Source: an uncultured Pelagibacteraceae bacterium
GTDB lineage: Bacteria > Pseudomonadota > Alphaproteobacteria > Pelagibacterales > Pelagibacteraceae
Direction: 5' to 3'
DNA: 48,832 nucleotides
NCBI GenBank assembly: GCA_902590295.1
Contig: CACIWH010000003.1
Coordinates: 1-48,832, forward strand
Part shown: positions 37,569 to 45,670 of the stretch, one piece after another
Position numbering within the stretch: position 1 is the stretch's first letter
Layout: each line of letters begins with the position of its first letter
Program-made: the position numbers and the translations under genes
The notes under the pieces: generated by a model
What the model was told of the DNA's origin: nothing
The model's database searches: none
The model's input: only the letters and a program-made list of their open reading frames with translations

Positions 37569-38693
37569 ATGGCAAAAAGAGATTATTACGAAGTCTTAGG
37601 TGTAAATAAATCAGCATCAGCAGATCAAATAAAAGCAGCTTATAGAAAGCTTGCTGTAAAACATCATCCAGACAAAAATAAAGGTGACAAAGCTTCTGAA
37701 GAAAAATTTAAAGAGGCTTCAGAGGCGTATCACATCTTGTCAAATACTGAGCGAAAACAAAATTATGATAATTTTGGTCATGCTGCATTTGAGAATGGAG
37801 GTGGAGGAAGAGGAGGTTTTAGCAACTTTGATTTTTCTAGTCATTTCTCAGATATATTTGAAGATTTTTTTGGTGATTTTGGTGGAGGTGGAAGAAGAAG
37901 TCGAAAATCAAATTTTAGAGGATCTGATCTAAGATATGATTTATCTATTTCACTTGAAGAGGCTTACGCAGGAAAAAAACAAGACATAAAATTTTCAACT
38001 TCTGAAAAGTGCCAAACTTGTAATGGCAGTGGTTCTAAACCAGGCACAAATGTTGGTTCATGTTCTATGTGTGGAGGTAATGGCCAAGTTAGATCAAGCC
38101 AAGGTTTTTTTACTGTTCAACAAACATGTCCTCAATGCTCAGGTACTGGTGAACAAATTACTAATCCATGTGGAAGTTGTAGTGGACAAGGAAAAAAACA
38201 AGCTTCAAAAAGATTATCAGTAACAATTCCGAAAGGTGTAGATGATGGAACTCGAATTAGATTATCTGGAAAAGGTGAAGCTGGTTCTAGAGGTGCATCA
38301 AGTGGAGATCTGTATCTCTTTATTAATGTTTACTCACACGATTTATTTAAAAGAAGTGAAGAAAACTTATTTTTTGAATGCCCAATCTCTATCGCAGATG
38401 CAGCGCTAGGAGCATCTATAGAAATACCAACTATAGATGGAGGAAAAGCAAAAATCAAAATTCCTTCTGGAACTCAAAGTGGTAAGCAATTTCGTTTAAA
38501 AGGTAAGGGAATGCCTTTAATGAGAGGTGGTGGAGTTGGTGATTTATATGTGCAAGTAAATACTGAGGTCCCTATTAATCTTAATAAAGAACAAAAAGAT
38601 CTTCTTGAAAAATTTAGAGAAATAGAAAATGAGAAGTCTAACCCAAGTATTAAAAAGTTTTTTCAAAAAGCAAAAAATTTTTGGAAAAATTAA
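37569..38693 (+). CDS. dnaJ: Chaperone DnaJ (Hsp40, type I)
   Basis: 374 aa with all type I domains: J domain (1-70) with the HPD motif (KHHPDKNKG), Gly/Phe-rich linker (about 75-110), four zinc CxxCxGxG repeats (CQTCNGSG, CSMCGGNG, CPQCSGTG, CGSCSGQG) at about 140-215, and the C-terminal substrate-binding domains. It stimulates the DnaK ATPase. Confidence 0.99.
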   Translation: MAKRDYYEVLGVNKSASADQIKAAYRKLAVKHHPDKNKGDKASEEKFKEASEAYHILSNTERKQNYDNFGHAAFENGGGGRGGFSNFDFSSHFSDIFEDFFGDFGGGGRRSRKSNFRGSDLRYDLSISLEEAYAGKKQDIKFSTSEKCQTCNGSGSKPGTNVGSCSMCGGNGQVRSSQGFFTVQQTCPQCSGTGEQITNPCGSCSGQGKKQASKRLSVTIPKGVDDGTRIRLSGKGEAGSRGASSGDLYLFINVYSHDLFKRSEENLFFECPISIADAALGASIEIPTIDGGKAKIKIPSGTQSGKQFRLKGKGMPLMRGGGVGDLYVQVNTEVPINLNKEQKDLLEKFREIENEKSNPSIKKFFQKAKNFWKN

Positions 38694-38699
38694 ATTAAA

Positions 38700-38876
38700 G
38701 TGAATTTTATAAGTCTTGAGGTAATTGTACCAGTAATAGCCTTAATTGGTGTACTTGTGCTAGTTTTACCTGGTTTTATTCAAACCAATTATAATTTGAA
38801 GATTTTAATTAAGAACTTTTCAATATGGATTATAGTGATAGCAATAATTCTAATATTTATATATTTTATATTATAA
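38700..38876 (+). CDS. Small two-helix membrane protein downstream of dnaJ (58 aa)
   Basis: GTG at 38700, six bases after the dnaJ stop, opens a 58-residue frame to TAA at 38874-38876. The product has two hydrophobic helices (about 7-28, IVPVIALIGVLVLVLPGF; and about 40-58, SIWIIVIAIILIFIYFIL) separated by a short basic loop, a convincing membrane topology for so small a frame. Family unknown, no strong ribosome site. It ends 7 bp before the stop of the convergent Cys-rich gene. Confidence 0.55.
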   Translation: MNFISLEVIVPVIALIGVLVLVLPGFIQTNYNLKILIKNFSIWIIVIAIILIFIYFIL

Positions 38877-38883
38877 ATATTAA

Positions 38884-39063
38884 TTAATTATTTTCTGTGC
38901 AGATATCTTTGATAACTGGAACACTTGAACAGTCACCACATTTAGTTACTTGAACTAAACAACCACTATCAAGTAACTTTACATCAACAACTCTATCGCA
39001 TTTAGAGCATACTGATGAAATAGTTAATCCGCATTTTTTACAACTAAATTTTTGTGTTTGCAT
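38884..39063 (-). CDS. Cysteine-rich mini-protein (59 aa), Zn-ribbon or Fe-S-like
   Basis: ATG at 39063 to TAA at 38884-38886. Eight cysteines in 59 residues: CKKC (8, 11), CSKC (19, 22), Cys35, CGDC (42, 45) and Cys55. Three CxxC pairs suggest one or two bound metals. No other domain. The upstream region carries a Fur-box-like palindrome (39115-39129) in its promoter spacer, so iron (or manganese) regulation is likely. I do not recognise the family; a rubredoxin- or ribbon-like metal protein is an inference. Confidence 0.7.
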   Translation of the reverse strand: MQTQKFSCKKCGLTISSVCSKCDRVVDVKLLDSGCLVQVTKCGDCSSVPVIKDICTENN

Positions 39064-39114
39064 AAATTTAAGATAGGAAAATAAAAATATTATTCAAGAA
39101 ATAACGTATAATAT

Positions 39115-39129
39115 TGATTATCATTATCA
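39115..39129. promoter_or_regulatory. Fur-box palindrome 1 (upstream of the Cys-rich gene)
   Basis: TGATTATCATTATCA, a 7-1-7 inverted repeat with a single mismatch from the perfect palindrome 60 bp downstream. It equals the core of the classical Fur box (GATAATGATAATCATTATC). Read leftwards it lies between TTGTGA and TATACG, a possible -35/-10 pair (16-bp spacing) for the Cys-rich gene. Confidence 0.65.
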
Positions 39130-39174
39130 CAAAAAAACCAATTAAAAACATCTCTTTAAAAAAATCTTTATGAA

Positions 39175-39189
39175 TGATAATCATTATCA
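39175..39189. promoter_or_regulatory. Fur-box palindrome 2 (upstream of dapB)
   Basis: TGATAATCATTATCA, a perfect 7-1-7 palindrome identical to the core of the E. coli Fur box. It is 14-28 bp upstream of the dapB ATG at 39203 and exactly 60 bp (about six helical turns) from palindrome 1. This also argues that the in-frame ATG at 39170 is not the dapB start, since the operator would lie in coding sequence. Confidence 0.7.
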
Positions 39190-39202
39190 ACAAAATCTTT
39201 AT

Positions 39203-39976
39203 ATGAAAATAAATTTAACTATTACAGGCTGTATGGGAAGGATGGGGCATCAACTTATTAAGTCCTCAAATAGGAATAAAAACTTTAAAATAGTTTCACT
39301 CACTGAAAACTTTAAAATTAATAAAAAAATAAATAATATTTTACCTGAATTTAATAACGTTAATTCTTTCAAAAAAACTAATGTCATTATAGATTTTACA
39401 GTTCCTAAATGTACCCTAGAAGTACTTAAAATTGCTGCAAAACTAAAAAAAAGAGTTGTTATAGGCACTACCGGTTTTACTAAAAATCAAGAAAATTTAA
39501 TAAAAAAATATTCTAAGAAAATTCCAATACTAAAAGCTGGAAATATGAGCTTAGGCATTAATTTATTGATGTATTTAACAGAAATTGCCTCCAAATCTCT
39601 TGGAGATAATTTCTTAAGTAAGGTTTTTGAGATTCACCATAAACACAAAAAAGATCACCCATCTGGTACAGCTCTGATGCTTGGAAAAGGAATAGCTATT
39701 GGAAAAAATAAAGATCTAAATAGATTGATCGGAAAAAAATATCTAAATAAAAAATCTTTTCCTTATGGGAAAAAAATAAATTTTAATTCGAGGAGAAAAG
39801 GTGAGGTAGTTGGTGAGCATGAGGTAAAATTTTCCAGCGGCAAAGAAATTATAACTTTAAATCATGAGGCATTTGATAGAGCTTTATACTCTGAGGGCGC
39901 TCTAACTGCTGCAAAGTGGTTGATGAAAAAGAAACCAGGCCTTTACTCTATGCGAGATGTATTGAACTTTAAATGA
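39203..39976 (+). CDS. dapB: 4-hydroxy-tetrahydrodipicolinate reductase
   Basis: Reductase of the lysine/diaminopimelate pathway. Start set to the ATG at 39203: the product then begins MKINLTITGCMGRMGHQL with the NAD(P)-binding glycine motif at residue 9, as in the family. An upstream in-frame ATG at 39170 would add 11 unconserved residues across a Fur-like operator. GTTGFTKNQ, EIHHKHKKDHPSGTAL (active-site His/Lys) and HEAFDRALYSEGAL complete the signature. 257 aa. Its stop overlaps nth (ATGA). Confidence 0.93.
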   Translation: MKINLTITGCMGRMGHQLIKSSNRNKNFKIVSLTENFKINKKINNILPEFNNVNSFKKTNVIIDFTVPKCTLEVLKIAAKLKKRVVIGTTGFTKNQENLIKKYSKKIPILKAGNMSLGINLLMYLTEIASKSLGDNFLSKVFEIHHKHKKDHPSGTALMLGKGIAIGKNKDLNRLIGKKYLNKKSFPYGKKINFNSRRKGEVVGEHEVKFSSGKEIITLNHEAFDRALYSEGALTAAKWLMKKKPGLYSMRDVLNFK

Positions 39977-40641
39977 GTTCAAAAAATGCTGATAAAATCA
40001 AAAGAGCTAAGATAGTATTAAAAATACTTAATAAAACTTATCCACGGATTAATGTACCACTTGAAAGTAGAAATGTATTCACTTTATTAATTTCTGTACT
40101 TTTATCTGCACAATGTACAGACGTAAATGTTAATAATGTAACGAAAGATATTTACCCAAAATATTACAAACCAATTCATTTTGTAAGGCTTGGTAGAAAA
40201 AAAATTGAGAGGTTGATAAGGAGAATAGGAATATTTAGAATTAAAGCTAAAAGTATTTATTACTTGTCTAAAACTTTATTAGAAAAATATGATAGCAAGG
40301 TTCCAAGTAGCTTCAAACAATTAGAGGAACTGCCAGGAGTTGGCCACAAAACAGCAAGTGTAGTTATGTCTCAAGGTTTTGGTTACCCTGCTTTCCCAGT
40401 TGATACTCATATTCATAGACTTGCTCAAAGGTGGGGTTTAACGAATGGCAAGAATGTTATTCAAACTGAAGAAGACTTAAAAAGTCTATTTCCAAAAAAA
40501 TATTGGAACAAACTTCATTTGCAGATTATTTTTTATGGTCGAGAATATTGTAAAGCTCGCGATTGTTACGGTATTTCTTGTAAAATTTGTACGAGTTGTT
40601 ATCCTAATAGAAAAAAACCAATTAAAACTAAAAAGGCTTAG
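39973..40641 (+). CDS. nth: Endonuclease III (DNA glycosylase/AP lyase)
   Basis: Base-excision repair of oxidised pyrimidines. 222 aa. The helix-hairpin-helix LEELPGVGHKTASVV contains catalytic Lys126, and FPVDTHIHRLAQRWGL contains catalytic Asp144. SAQCTDVNVN is also typical. Oddity: the C-terminal [4Fe-4S] motif is normally C-x6-C-x2-C-x5-C. Here five cysteines occur at 193, 198, 203, 206 and 209 (CKARDCYGISCKICTSC), a different spacing. ATGA overlap with dapB. Confidence 0.94.
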   Translation: MSSKNADKIKRAKIVLKILNKTYPRINVPLESRNVFTLLISVLLSAQCTDVNVNNVTKDIYPKYYKPIHFVRLGRKKIERLIRRIGIFRIKAKSIYYLSKTLLEKYDSKVPSSFKQLEELPGVGHKTASVVMSQGFGYPAFPVDTHIHRLAQRWGLTNGKNVIQTEEDLKSLFPKKYWNKLHLQIIFYGREYCKARDCYGISCKICTSCYPNRKKPIKTKKA

Positions 40642-40642
40642 C

Positions 40643-41572
40643 ATGAAAATATTAGGTATGGGAAATGCAATTGTAGATGTAATTTGCAAAGTTGAAGATG
40701 ATTTTATTCAAAAAAATGGTCTTACTAAAAGTACGATGAAACTTATTTTTGAAGAAAAAGAATTTAAACAACTATTATCTAATTTAAAAATTGAAAAAAC
40801 TGTTTCCGGTGGATCTGTTGCAAATTCTATAGTTGGTCTTTCACAACTTAAAAATAAAGTTGGTTTCATCGGTAAAGTGAGTGATGATGAGTTAGGTGGA
40901 AAATATGAGGAAGGTCTTAAACAAGAAAATGTCCAATATTTTTACTCAAAAAAAAAAGAAGAATTGCCAACGGGTACTTGTTTGATTTTAGTAACACCAG
41001 ACTCAGAAAGGACAATGTGCACTTTCCTTGGAACAGCGGGTAAAATTAACGAGAATGATGTAGATACAAATGCCATAAAACAAAGTGAGATTATTCTTTT
41101 AGAAGGATATTTATGGGACGAAGGAGATCCTAAAAAAGCTTTTGATAAAGCAATAACTAATGCAAATAAAGTTGCAATGTCCTTATCAGATCAATTTTGT
41201 GTTGATAGACATAAGCCTCATTTTTTAAATTTAGTCAAAAATAAATTAGATATAACATTTGCTAATGAACAAGAAATTATTTCTTTAATTGATGCTAAAA
41301 ATTTTGATGAGGTAATAAATTTTGGAAAAGGACTAAAAAAATTATTGGTTATTACTAGGGGTGAAAAAGGTGCGATTTCAATTAATGGTGATGAAGTTAC
41401 CGAGTGTGATATTCAAAAAAATCTAAAAATAGTTGATCTGACAGGTGCTGGAGATTTATTTGCAGCAGGATTTTTACATGGTCATGTTAACGGTTTATCT
41501 CAAAAGGAATGCTTGGAAAAAGGCACAAAAATGTCCTCTAAAGTTATTCAACAAATTGGTGCAAGAATTTAA
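40643..41572 (+). CDS. PfkB-family sugar/nucleoside kinase (adenosine-kinase-like)
   Basis: 309 aa from the ATG at 40643, directly behind the nth stop; a longer reading frame from 40535 only overlaps nth and adds unconserved residues. The start MKILGMGNAIVDVICKVED is typical of adenosine-kinase-like PfkB proteins; SGGSVANSIVGLSQL and the C-terminal DLTGAGDLFAAGFLHG (catalytic Asp, anion hole) are the family signatures. The substrate may be adenosine or a ribosyl compound; not certain. Confidence 0.9.
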   Translation: MKILGMGNAIVDVICKVEDDFIQKNGLTKSTMKLIFEEKEFKQLLSNLKIEKTVSGGSVANSIVGLSQLKNKVGFIGKVSDDELGGKYEEGLKQENVQYFYSKKKEELPTGTCLILVTPDSERTMCTFLGTAGKINENDVDTNAIKQSEIILLEGYLWDEGDPKKAFDKAITNANKVAMSLSDQFCVDRHKPHFLNLVKNKLDITFANEQEIISLIDAKNFDEVINFGKGLKKLLVITRGEKGAISINGDEVTECDIQKNLKIVDLTGAGDLFAAGFLHGHVNGLSQKECLEKGTKMSSKVIQQIGARI

Positions 41573-41584
41573 AAATTATTCTTA

Positions 41585-42568
41585 ATGATTGATTTTGCTG
41601 TAATAGGATCAGGAATATCAGGTGCTACTATATCTAATAAATTAAACAAAAAATATTCTGTTAAAGTTTTTGAAAAAGCCAGAGGGGTTGGTGGGAGAAG
41701 TTCTTTTAAAAGATTTAAGGGCAAGATTGGGTTTGATCATGGACTTCAATATCTTTCTCCAAAATCAAGTGAGTTCAAAACCTTTGCTAATAAACTTATT
41801 AGAGAAAGAGTTATTAAACCTTGGAAGGGCAATCATGAATTTTTAAATGAAAGGGTGAAAAGAGATAAAAAACACCTAAAATTAATAGGAGTGAGGGGCA
41901 ACAACGATATTAGTAAACATTTATTAAAAAATATTAATTGTAATTTCCAATCAGAATTGTCAGAGATACAAAGACAAAAAAATTATTGGTTTTTGAAATT
42001 TAAAGATAATAACAACACTTATGCAAAAAACTTAATCATAACTGCTCCATTTCCCCAAGTAAAAAAGCTAGCTTCAAAGTTCGTAAAAACAAAACTTTTT
42101 AAAAATAAAATAAAAATGAATTCAAGTCTTACAGTTTTATTAATGACTAATAAAATTGATAGCAGTGTGAGTAGTTTTTTTACTAATGATGATATTTTAG
42201 GTTGGGTTTCGAATGAAAATTCAAAAAAAAGATTTAAATATAATAAAGATTTATGGGTCCTTCAAAGCACTTATGAATATGGAAAAAAACATACTGATAA
42301 TTATAGAAATAAAAAAAAGTTCTACACAAAGGTTTTCATTAAAAAATTTAAACAATTAACTAAATTAAAAATAAAAAAAATATATTTCACACATATTCAC
42401 GGATGGAAATATTCATCTAATTCAAAACCACTAAAAATTAAAAGTTACTGGAACAAAAAACTAGGACTTGGAATTTGTGGTGATTGGTTTGGAGGACCAA
42501 GATTAGAAAATGGATGGATAAGTGCAAATAGTTTATACAAAAAAATAAAGGTAAAAAGTTTGGAATAA
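41585..42568 (+). CDS. Renalase-like FAD-dependent amine oxidase/oxidoreductase
   Basis: 327 aa. The N-terminal FAD-binding Rossmann motif AVIGSGISGATISNKL, then VFEKARGVGGRSS and GFDHGLQYLS, characteristic of renalase-like NAD/FAD oxidoreductases. The C-terminal flavin motif is LGLGICGDWFGGPRLENGW. Bacterial renalases repair inhibitory NAD(P)H isomers; whether this one does is not shown. It lies 12 bp behind the PfkB kinase. Confidence 0.82.
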   Translation: MIDFAVIGSGISGATISNKLNKKYSVKVFEKARGVGGRSSFKRFKGKIGFDHGLQYLSPKSSEFKTFANKLIRERVIKPWKGNHEFLNERVKRDKKHLKLIGVRGNNDISKHLLKNINCNFQSELSEIQRQKNYWFLKFKDNNNTYAKNLIITAPFPQVKKLASKFVKTKLFKNKIKMNSSLTVLLMTNKIDSSVSSFFTNDDILGWVSNENSKKRFKYNKDLWVLQSTYEYGKKHTDNYRNKKKFYTKVFIKKFKQLTKLKIKKIYFTHIHGWKYSSNSKPLKIKSYWNKKLGLGICGDWFGGPRLENGWISANSLYKKIKVKSLE

Positions 42569-42576
42569 ATTTAATT

Positions 42577-43845
42577 ATGCAATCATTTTTTTTGAAAAAT
42601 AATGTGTATGGAAAAGAAATTTTTTTCTTATTTGTCCTTTACTTAACTTTAATAGTAAGCTTCATTTTTGGTGAAAATTCAACAGGCGGAGCAATAAAGG
42701 ACTATATCAATCAAAAGAATGCAAGCCAAGAATTTGCCTCGGATTTTTTAAAAACTTTTTATAAATACGACACATTCGGAACAAGACATTCTCCGGTTTT
42801 AATAATTCTTTTATCTTTCCTCGAAAAGTTTAAATTATCTGATGATTTAATTAGATTAATTCATCTTCATTTAAGTTTATTTTTACCTTTTGTTTTTTAT
42901 AAGTGTTTAACTGTAAAATTTATTGAGGTAGATAAAAAAATACTTTTTTTTTTATCAAGTATTATTTTTTTATCTCCCACATTTAGAAGTTTAGCCATTT
43001 GGCCAGATAGCAGATTACTAGGTCTAACTTTATTTACACTGAGTATTTATTATTTTTTAAAGTTTGAAGATACTAAAAACTTTAAATTTGCCATTTATAA
43101 TGTGATTGCTCTAGCTTTTAGCGCTTACGTAAGTCCAAACTTTTCAGTTTTTTCAATATTTTTTCTACTTAAATTTACCAATCATTTAGGTTTTTTTTCA
43201 AAAAAAATTTTATCTATAATTATTATAAATTTAATTTTAGCATTACCTGCTTTTTACTACATTTTTGTTCTCGATATAAATTTTTTAATACAACCGGCTG
43301 CAATAGGTATAGGGGAAAATGAAAAAATAATTTTTAGTAATTTGTTTAATGATATTTTAATCACTTTTTCAATTATTTTCTTTTACTTAATACCTTTTAT
43401 TTTTTTAAAAATAATTAGAGTGAATGATATTATAAACATAAAAAAAATTCTTGCATCTTTAGTTATTTTTTCAATTTGTGTATTTAATTTTGACTATAAT
43501 TATTCTTATAGCGGTGGTGGTATATTCTTCAAATTATCTAATTATATTTTTGACAATAATTATATATTTTATTTTATTTCTTTTTTTGCAATTCTAATAG
43601 TCTTTTCGATATTTTCAAAAAATTATGTGAATTTTTTTCTTTTTGTGTTAATTATTTTGAATAACCCACAATATACAATTTACCATAAATATTTTGATCC
43701 CTTTTTATTTATAGGTTTTTTTACAATTTTTTATTTAAATCTTGATTTAGATAGAATATTTCACGCAAAAAACTATTTGCTTATTATTTTTTATTTCTTA
43801 ACTTTTTTAATTATAAGTAATTTAAAATCAATATTAATAGTCTAA
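42577..43845 (+). CDS. Polytopic membrane protein, possible GT-C glycosyltransferase
   Basis: 422 aa with about nine or ten hydrophobic segments covering most of the length. The first periplasmic loop (about 30-70, FGENSTGGAIKDYINQ ... FGTRHSPVLIILLSFLEKF) resembles the acidic loop of PMT/ArnT-like GT-C enzymes: a candidate Asp near residue 42 and a TRHSPV turn before the second helix. No sequence identity strong enough to name it. Possible role in lipid or polymer glycosylation. Confidence 0.6.
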   Translation: MQSFFLKNNVYGKEIFFLFVLYLTLIVSFIFGENSTGGAIKDYINQKNASQEFASDFLKTFYKYDTFGTRHSPVLIILLSFLEKFKLSDDLIRLIHLHLSLFLPFVFYKCLTVKFIEVDKKILFFLSSIIFLSPTFRSLAIWPDSRLLGLTLFTLSIYYFLKFEDTKNFKFAIYNVIALAFSAYVSPNFSVFSIFFLLKFTNHLGFFSKKILSIIIINLILALPAFYYIFVLDINFLIQPAAIGIGENEKIIFSNLFNDILITFSIIFFYLIPFIFLKIIRVNDIINIKKILASLVIFSICVFNFDYNYSYSGGGIFFKLSNYIFDNNYIFYFISFFAILIVFSIFSKNYVNFFLFVLIILNNPQYTIYHKYFDPFLFIGFFTIFYLNLDLDRIFHAKNYLLIIFYFLTFLIISNLKSILIV

Positions 43846-43871
43846 TATTTTTATTATAATGTTATAAAACT

Positions 43872-43988
43872 ATGTCGAAAAGATACAGTGGAAAATCATT
43901 TAAAGATTCAAGTGTAATGAAAAAAGCCAAATTAACTCTAAAAGAAAAAAGAAAATTAAAAAAACAAAAGAAAAAAAATAAAAGTTGA
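43872..43988 (+). CDS. Lys-rich micro-protein (38 aa) coupled to the TesA-like gene
   Basis: ATG 43872 to TGA 43986-43988. The product starts MSKRYSGKSFKDSSVMKK and is almost half Lys/Arg, ending in a poly-basic run. No family recognised; the charge suggests rRNA or nucleic-acid binding. The stop overlaps the next gene's TTG start (TTGA, 43985-43988), the same coupling geometry as the ATGA overlaps elsewhere, which supports real translation. Confidence 0.55.
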   Translation: MSKRYSGKSFKDSSVMKKAKLTLKEKRKLKKQKKKNKS

Positions 43989-44617
43989 TAAATAAATTCC
44001 TAATATCTTTTTATATATTCATAGTTAGCTCAGTTTTGATTAGTTGTAGTGAGACTAGTAAATTAGAGAATATAAATAAAATTCTGCTGTTTGGAGATAG
44101 TTTAATGTCTGGTTATGGTTTAAAGGAAAACCAAGGACTTTCTATAATACTAGAAAATGATTTGAAGGATGTTGGATATAATATAGATATAATTAATGGA
44201 AGTATTTCTGGAGATACTTCAGAGGACGGATTAAATAGAATTGAAGAATATTTATTTGATAATGATATTGATTTAGTTATTTTAGGATTAGGTGCAAATG
44301 ATATGCTTAGGAGAATTGATCCAAATCAAACAGAGAGTAATTTAAGAAAAATTATTGAAATTATAAAAACTAACAATATAGATATAATTTTAGCGGGCAT
44401 GAAAGCGTCTCCAACAAACGGATTAGCATATAAAAAGAAATTCGATGATATTTTTCCAAGCCTAGCAAAGGAATACGATCTAAATTTAATCCCTTTTTTA
44501 CTTAAAAAGGTAGCTTTAAACCCAAAACTAAATCAAAGTGATGGAATTCATCCTAACTATGAAGGTGCTAAAGTGATTTCAGAAACAATAAAAGAAAGTA
44601 TAATTAATTTAGATTAG
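43985..44617 (+). CDS. TesA-like SGNH esterase / lysophospholipase lipoprotein
   Basis: 210 aa from a TTG start. No ATG lies upstream of the signal sequence, and the TTG overlaps the preceding micro-ORF stop. Probable lipoprotein signal (IFIVSSVLISCSE, Cys about 21). The SGNH hydrolase blocks are complete: GDSLMSGYG (nucleophile Ser), NGSISGDTS, LGLGANDML and the SDGIHPNYEGA Asp/His pair. It probably hydrolyses lysophospholipids or short esters in the periplasm. Its TAG is followed immediately by repeat copy 2. Confidence 0.88.
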   Translation: MINKFLISFYIFIVSSVLISCSETSKLENINKILLFGDSLMSGYGLKENQGLSIILENDLKDVGYNIDIINGSISGDTSEDGLNRIEEYLFDNDIDLVILGLGANDMLRRIDPNQTESNLRKIIEIIKTNNIDIILAGMKASPTNGLAYKKKFDDIFPSLAKEYDLNLIPFLLKKVALNPKLNQSDGIHPNYEGAKVISETIKESIINLD

Positions 44618-44653
44618 TAGGGGCGTTCTGTTGCCAGGTGCCCCAAACCCCAA
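44618..44653. repeat. GC-rich repeat with hairpin potential, copy 2
   Basis: 44618-44644 is identical over 27 bases to 10796-10822, and the trailing ACCCCAA (44647-44653) is shared too, after two unrelated bases (three in copy 1). It begins on the base after the TesA-like stop and ends 5 bp before the stop of the converging small periplasmic gene, the same placement as copy 1. Folding is described under copy 1. Confidence 0.85.
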
Positions 44654-44658
44654 AGAAT

Positions 44659-44865
44659 TTATCCTTTAAACATTTCTAATGCTTTATTGAGAAGATCTAC
44701 TGATTTTTTGTGATCACCACTGTCGTGGGCCTTCATTCCAGCATCTCTTAATTCTTGAGCTTCTGCAATTTTTGCATCAAGGTTTTTTGCCATCATTGGA
44801 CATGAACCTGCAAATGCAGAACCCGAAAATAATACAAAAGATAAAATTAACACTAATTTTTTCAT
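44659..44865 (-). CDS. Small secreted protein with one TPR-like motif (68 aa)
   Basis: Begins with a clear Sec signal peptide (KKLVLILSFVLFSGSAFAG, cleavage after AFA). The mature part of about 48 residues is two amphipathic helices with a TPR-like pattern (AGMKAHDSGDHKKSVDLLNKA). Cys22 is the only cysteine. The ribosome site AAGGA is 6 bases before the ATG. Function unknown; periplasmic. Confidence 0.82.
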   Translation of the reverse strand: MKKLVLILSFVLFSGSAFAGSCPMMAKNLDAKIAEAQELRDAGMKAHDSGDHKKSVDLLNKALEMFKG

Positions 44866-44975
44866 AAATATCCTTCTGTTTATTTAGATATGGTTATTTA
44901 TGTGTAAATTTTAAGCAACAGAGTGTCACACTGATTAAGCTATAAAACCAAAGATATTAAATATATACAGTCTGC

Positions 44976-45278
44976 ATGTTTATAGCGATGAATAGATTTA
45001 AGATAGTCCTTGGTAAGGAACAAGACTTTGAAAGTGTTTGGAAAAATAGAGATACTCATTTAAAAGGCGTACCAGGCTTCAAAGAATTTCATCTAGTTAA
45101 GGGAAATACTAACGAGGAATTTACTTTATATGCATCACATAGTATATGGGATTCAAAAGAAGACTTTATTAATTGGACTACATCAGAAGCCTTCAGGTTA
45201 GCTCATAAAAATGCTGGTCAACATCAAGACCTCTACTTAGGTGCTCCTAATTTTGAAGGATTTGAAGTTGTTTTATAA
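44976..45278 (+). CDS. IsdG/HmoB-type heme-degrading monooxygenase (ABM fold)
   Basis: 100 aa antibiotic-biosynthesis-monooxygenase fold. The heme-oxygenase triad of IsdG/IsdI is present at matching positions: Asn6 (FIAMNRFKI), Trp67 (DFINWTTSEAF) and His77 (FRLAHKNAG). VPGFKEFHLVKG is typical of heme-degrading ABM proteins. This points to iron release from heme or heme turnover. First gene of a coupled operon with DUF4149 and msrB (TAATG overlaps). Related ABM enzymes with other functions exist, so the activity is inferred from the triad. Confidence 0.78.
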   Translation: MFIAMNRFKIVLGKEQDFESVWKNRDTHLKGVPGFKEFHLVKGNTNEEFTLYASHSIWDSKEDFINWTTSEAFRLAHKNAGQHQDLYLGAPNFEGFEVVL

Positions 45279-45670
45279 TGATTGAACAAAGTATTACATA
45301 TTTAACTGCAATACTTTTGGGGATTATGCTTTTTTTTTCATTTGTTGTTGCGCCATCTACATTTAGATTTTTAAATGAAGAATATGCTAGAAAATTTATA
45401 AGAGGTATATTTCCTTTATACTACTTACTTAATCTAAGTGTCAGTCTAATCGTTGTTTTATTAATCACTTACTTAAGTGATTTTAGTCTTAAATTTTATT
45501 TAATGCTGTCTATTTGTATTTTATTCTTTATTTCTAATTTTTTTTTAATGCCATTAATAAATAAATTTAAAGACAATGGGAAAGAAAAGTACTTTAAAAT
45601 ATCACATTTTGTGTCTGTATTTATAAACTTGGTGCAAATGATATTTCTATTAATAATATTGATAAAATAA
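45278..45670 (+). CDS. DUF4149 (TMEM205-like) membrane protein
   Basis: 130 aa with four hydrophobic helices (about 5-27, 45-67, 72-93, 108-129). The start pattern LTAILLGIMLFFSFVVAPSTF with FRFLNEEYARKFIRGIFPLYY fits the DUF4149/TMEM205 family (function unknown; some relatives are linked to metal or copper tolerance). Starts on the last base of the heme-oxygenase-like stop and ends on the first base of the msrB start, so the three are tightly coupled. Confidence 0.78.
   Translation: MIEQSITYLTAILLGIMLFFSFVVAPSTFRFLNEEYARKFIRGIFPLYYLLNLSVSLIVVLLITYLSDFSLKFYLMLSICILFFISNFFLMPLINKFKDNGKEKYFKISHFVSVFINLVQMIFLLIILIK

Noticed and set aside
39170..39202. Upstream ATG for dapB
   Set aside because: Would place a perfect Fur-type palindrome in coding sequence and add 11 unconserved residues before the typical MKI..TG.MGRMG start.
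40535..40642. N-terminal extension of the PfkB kinase overlapping nth
   Set aside because: The extension is nth sequence in another frame; homology starts at the ATG at 40643.
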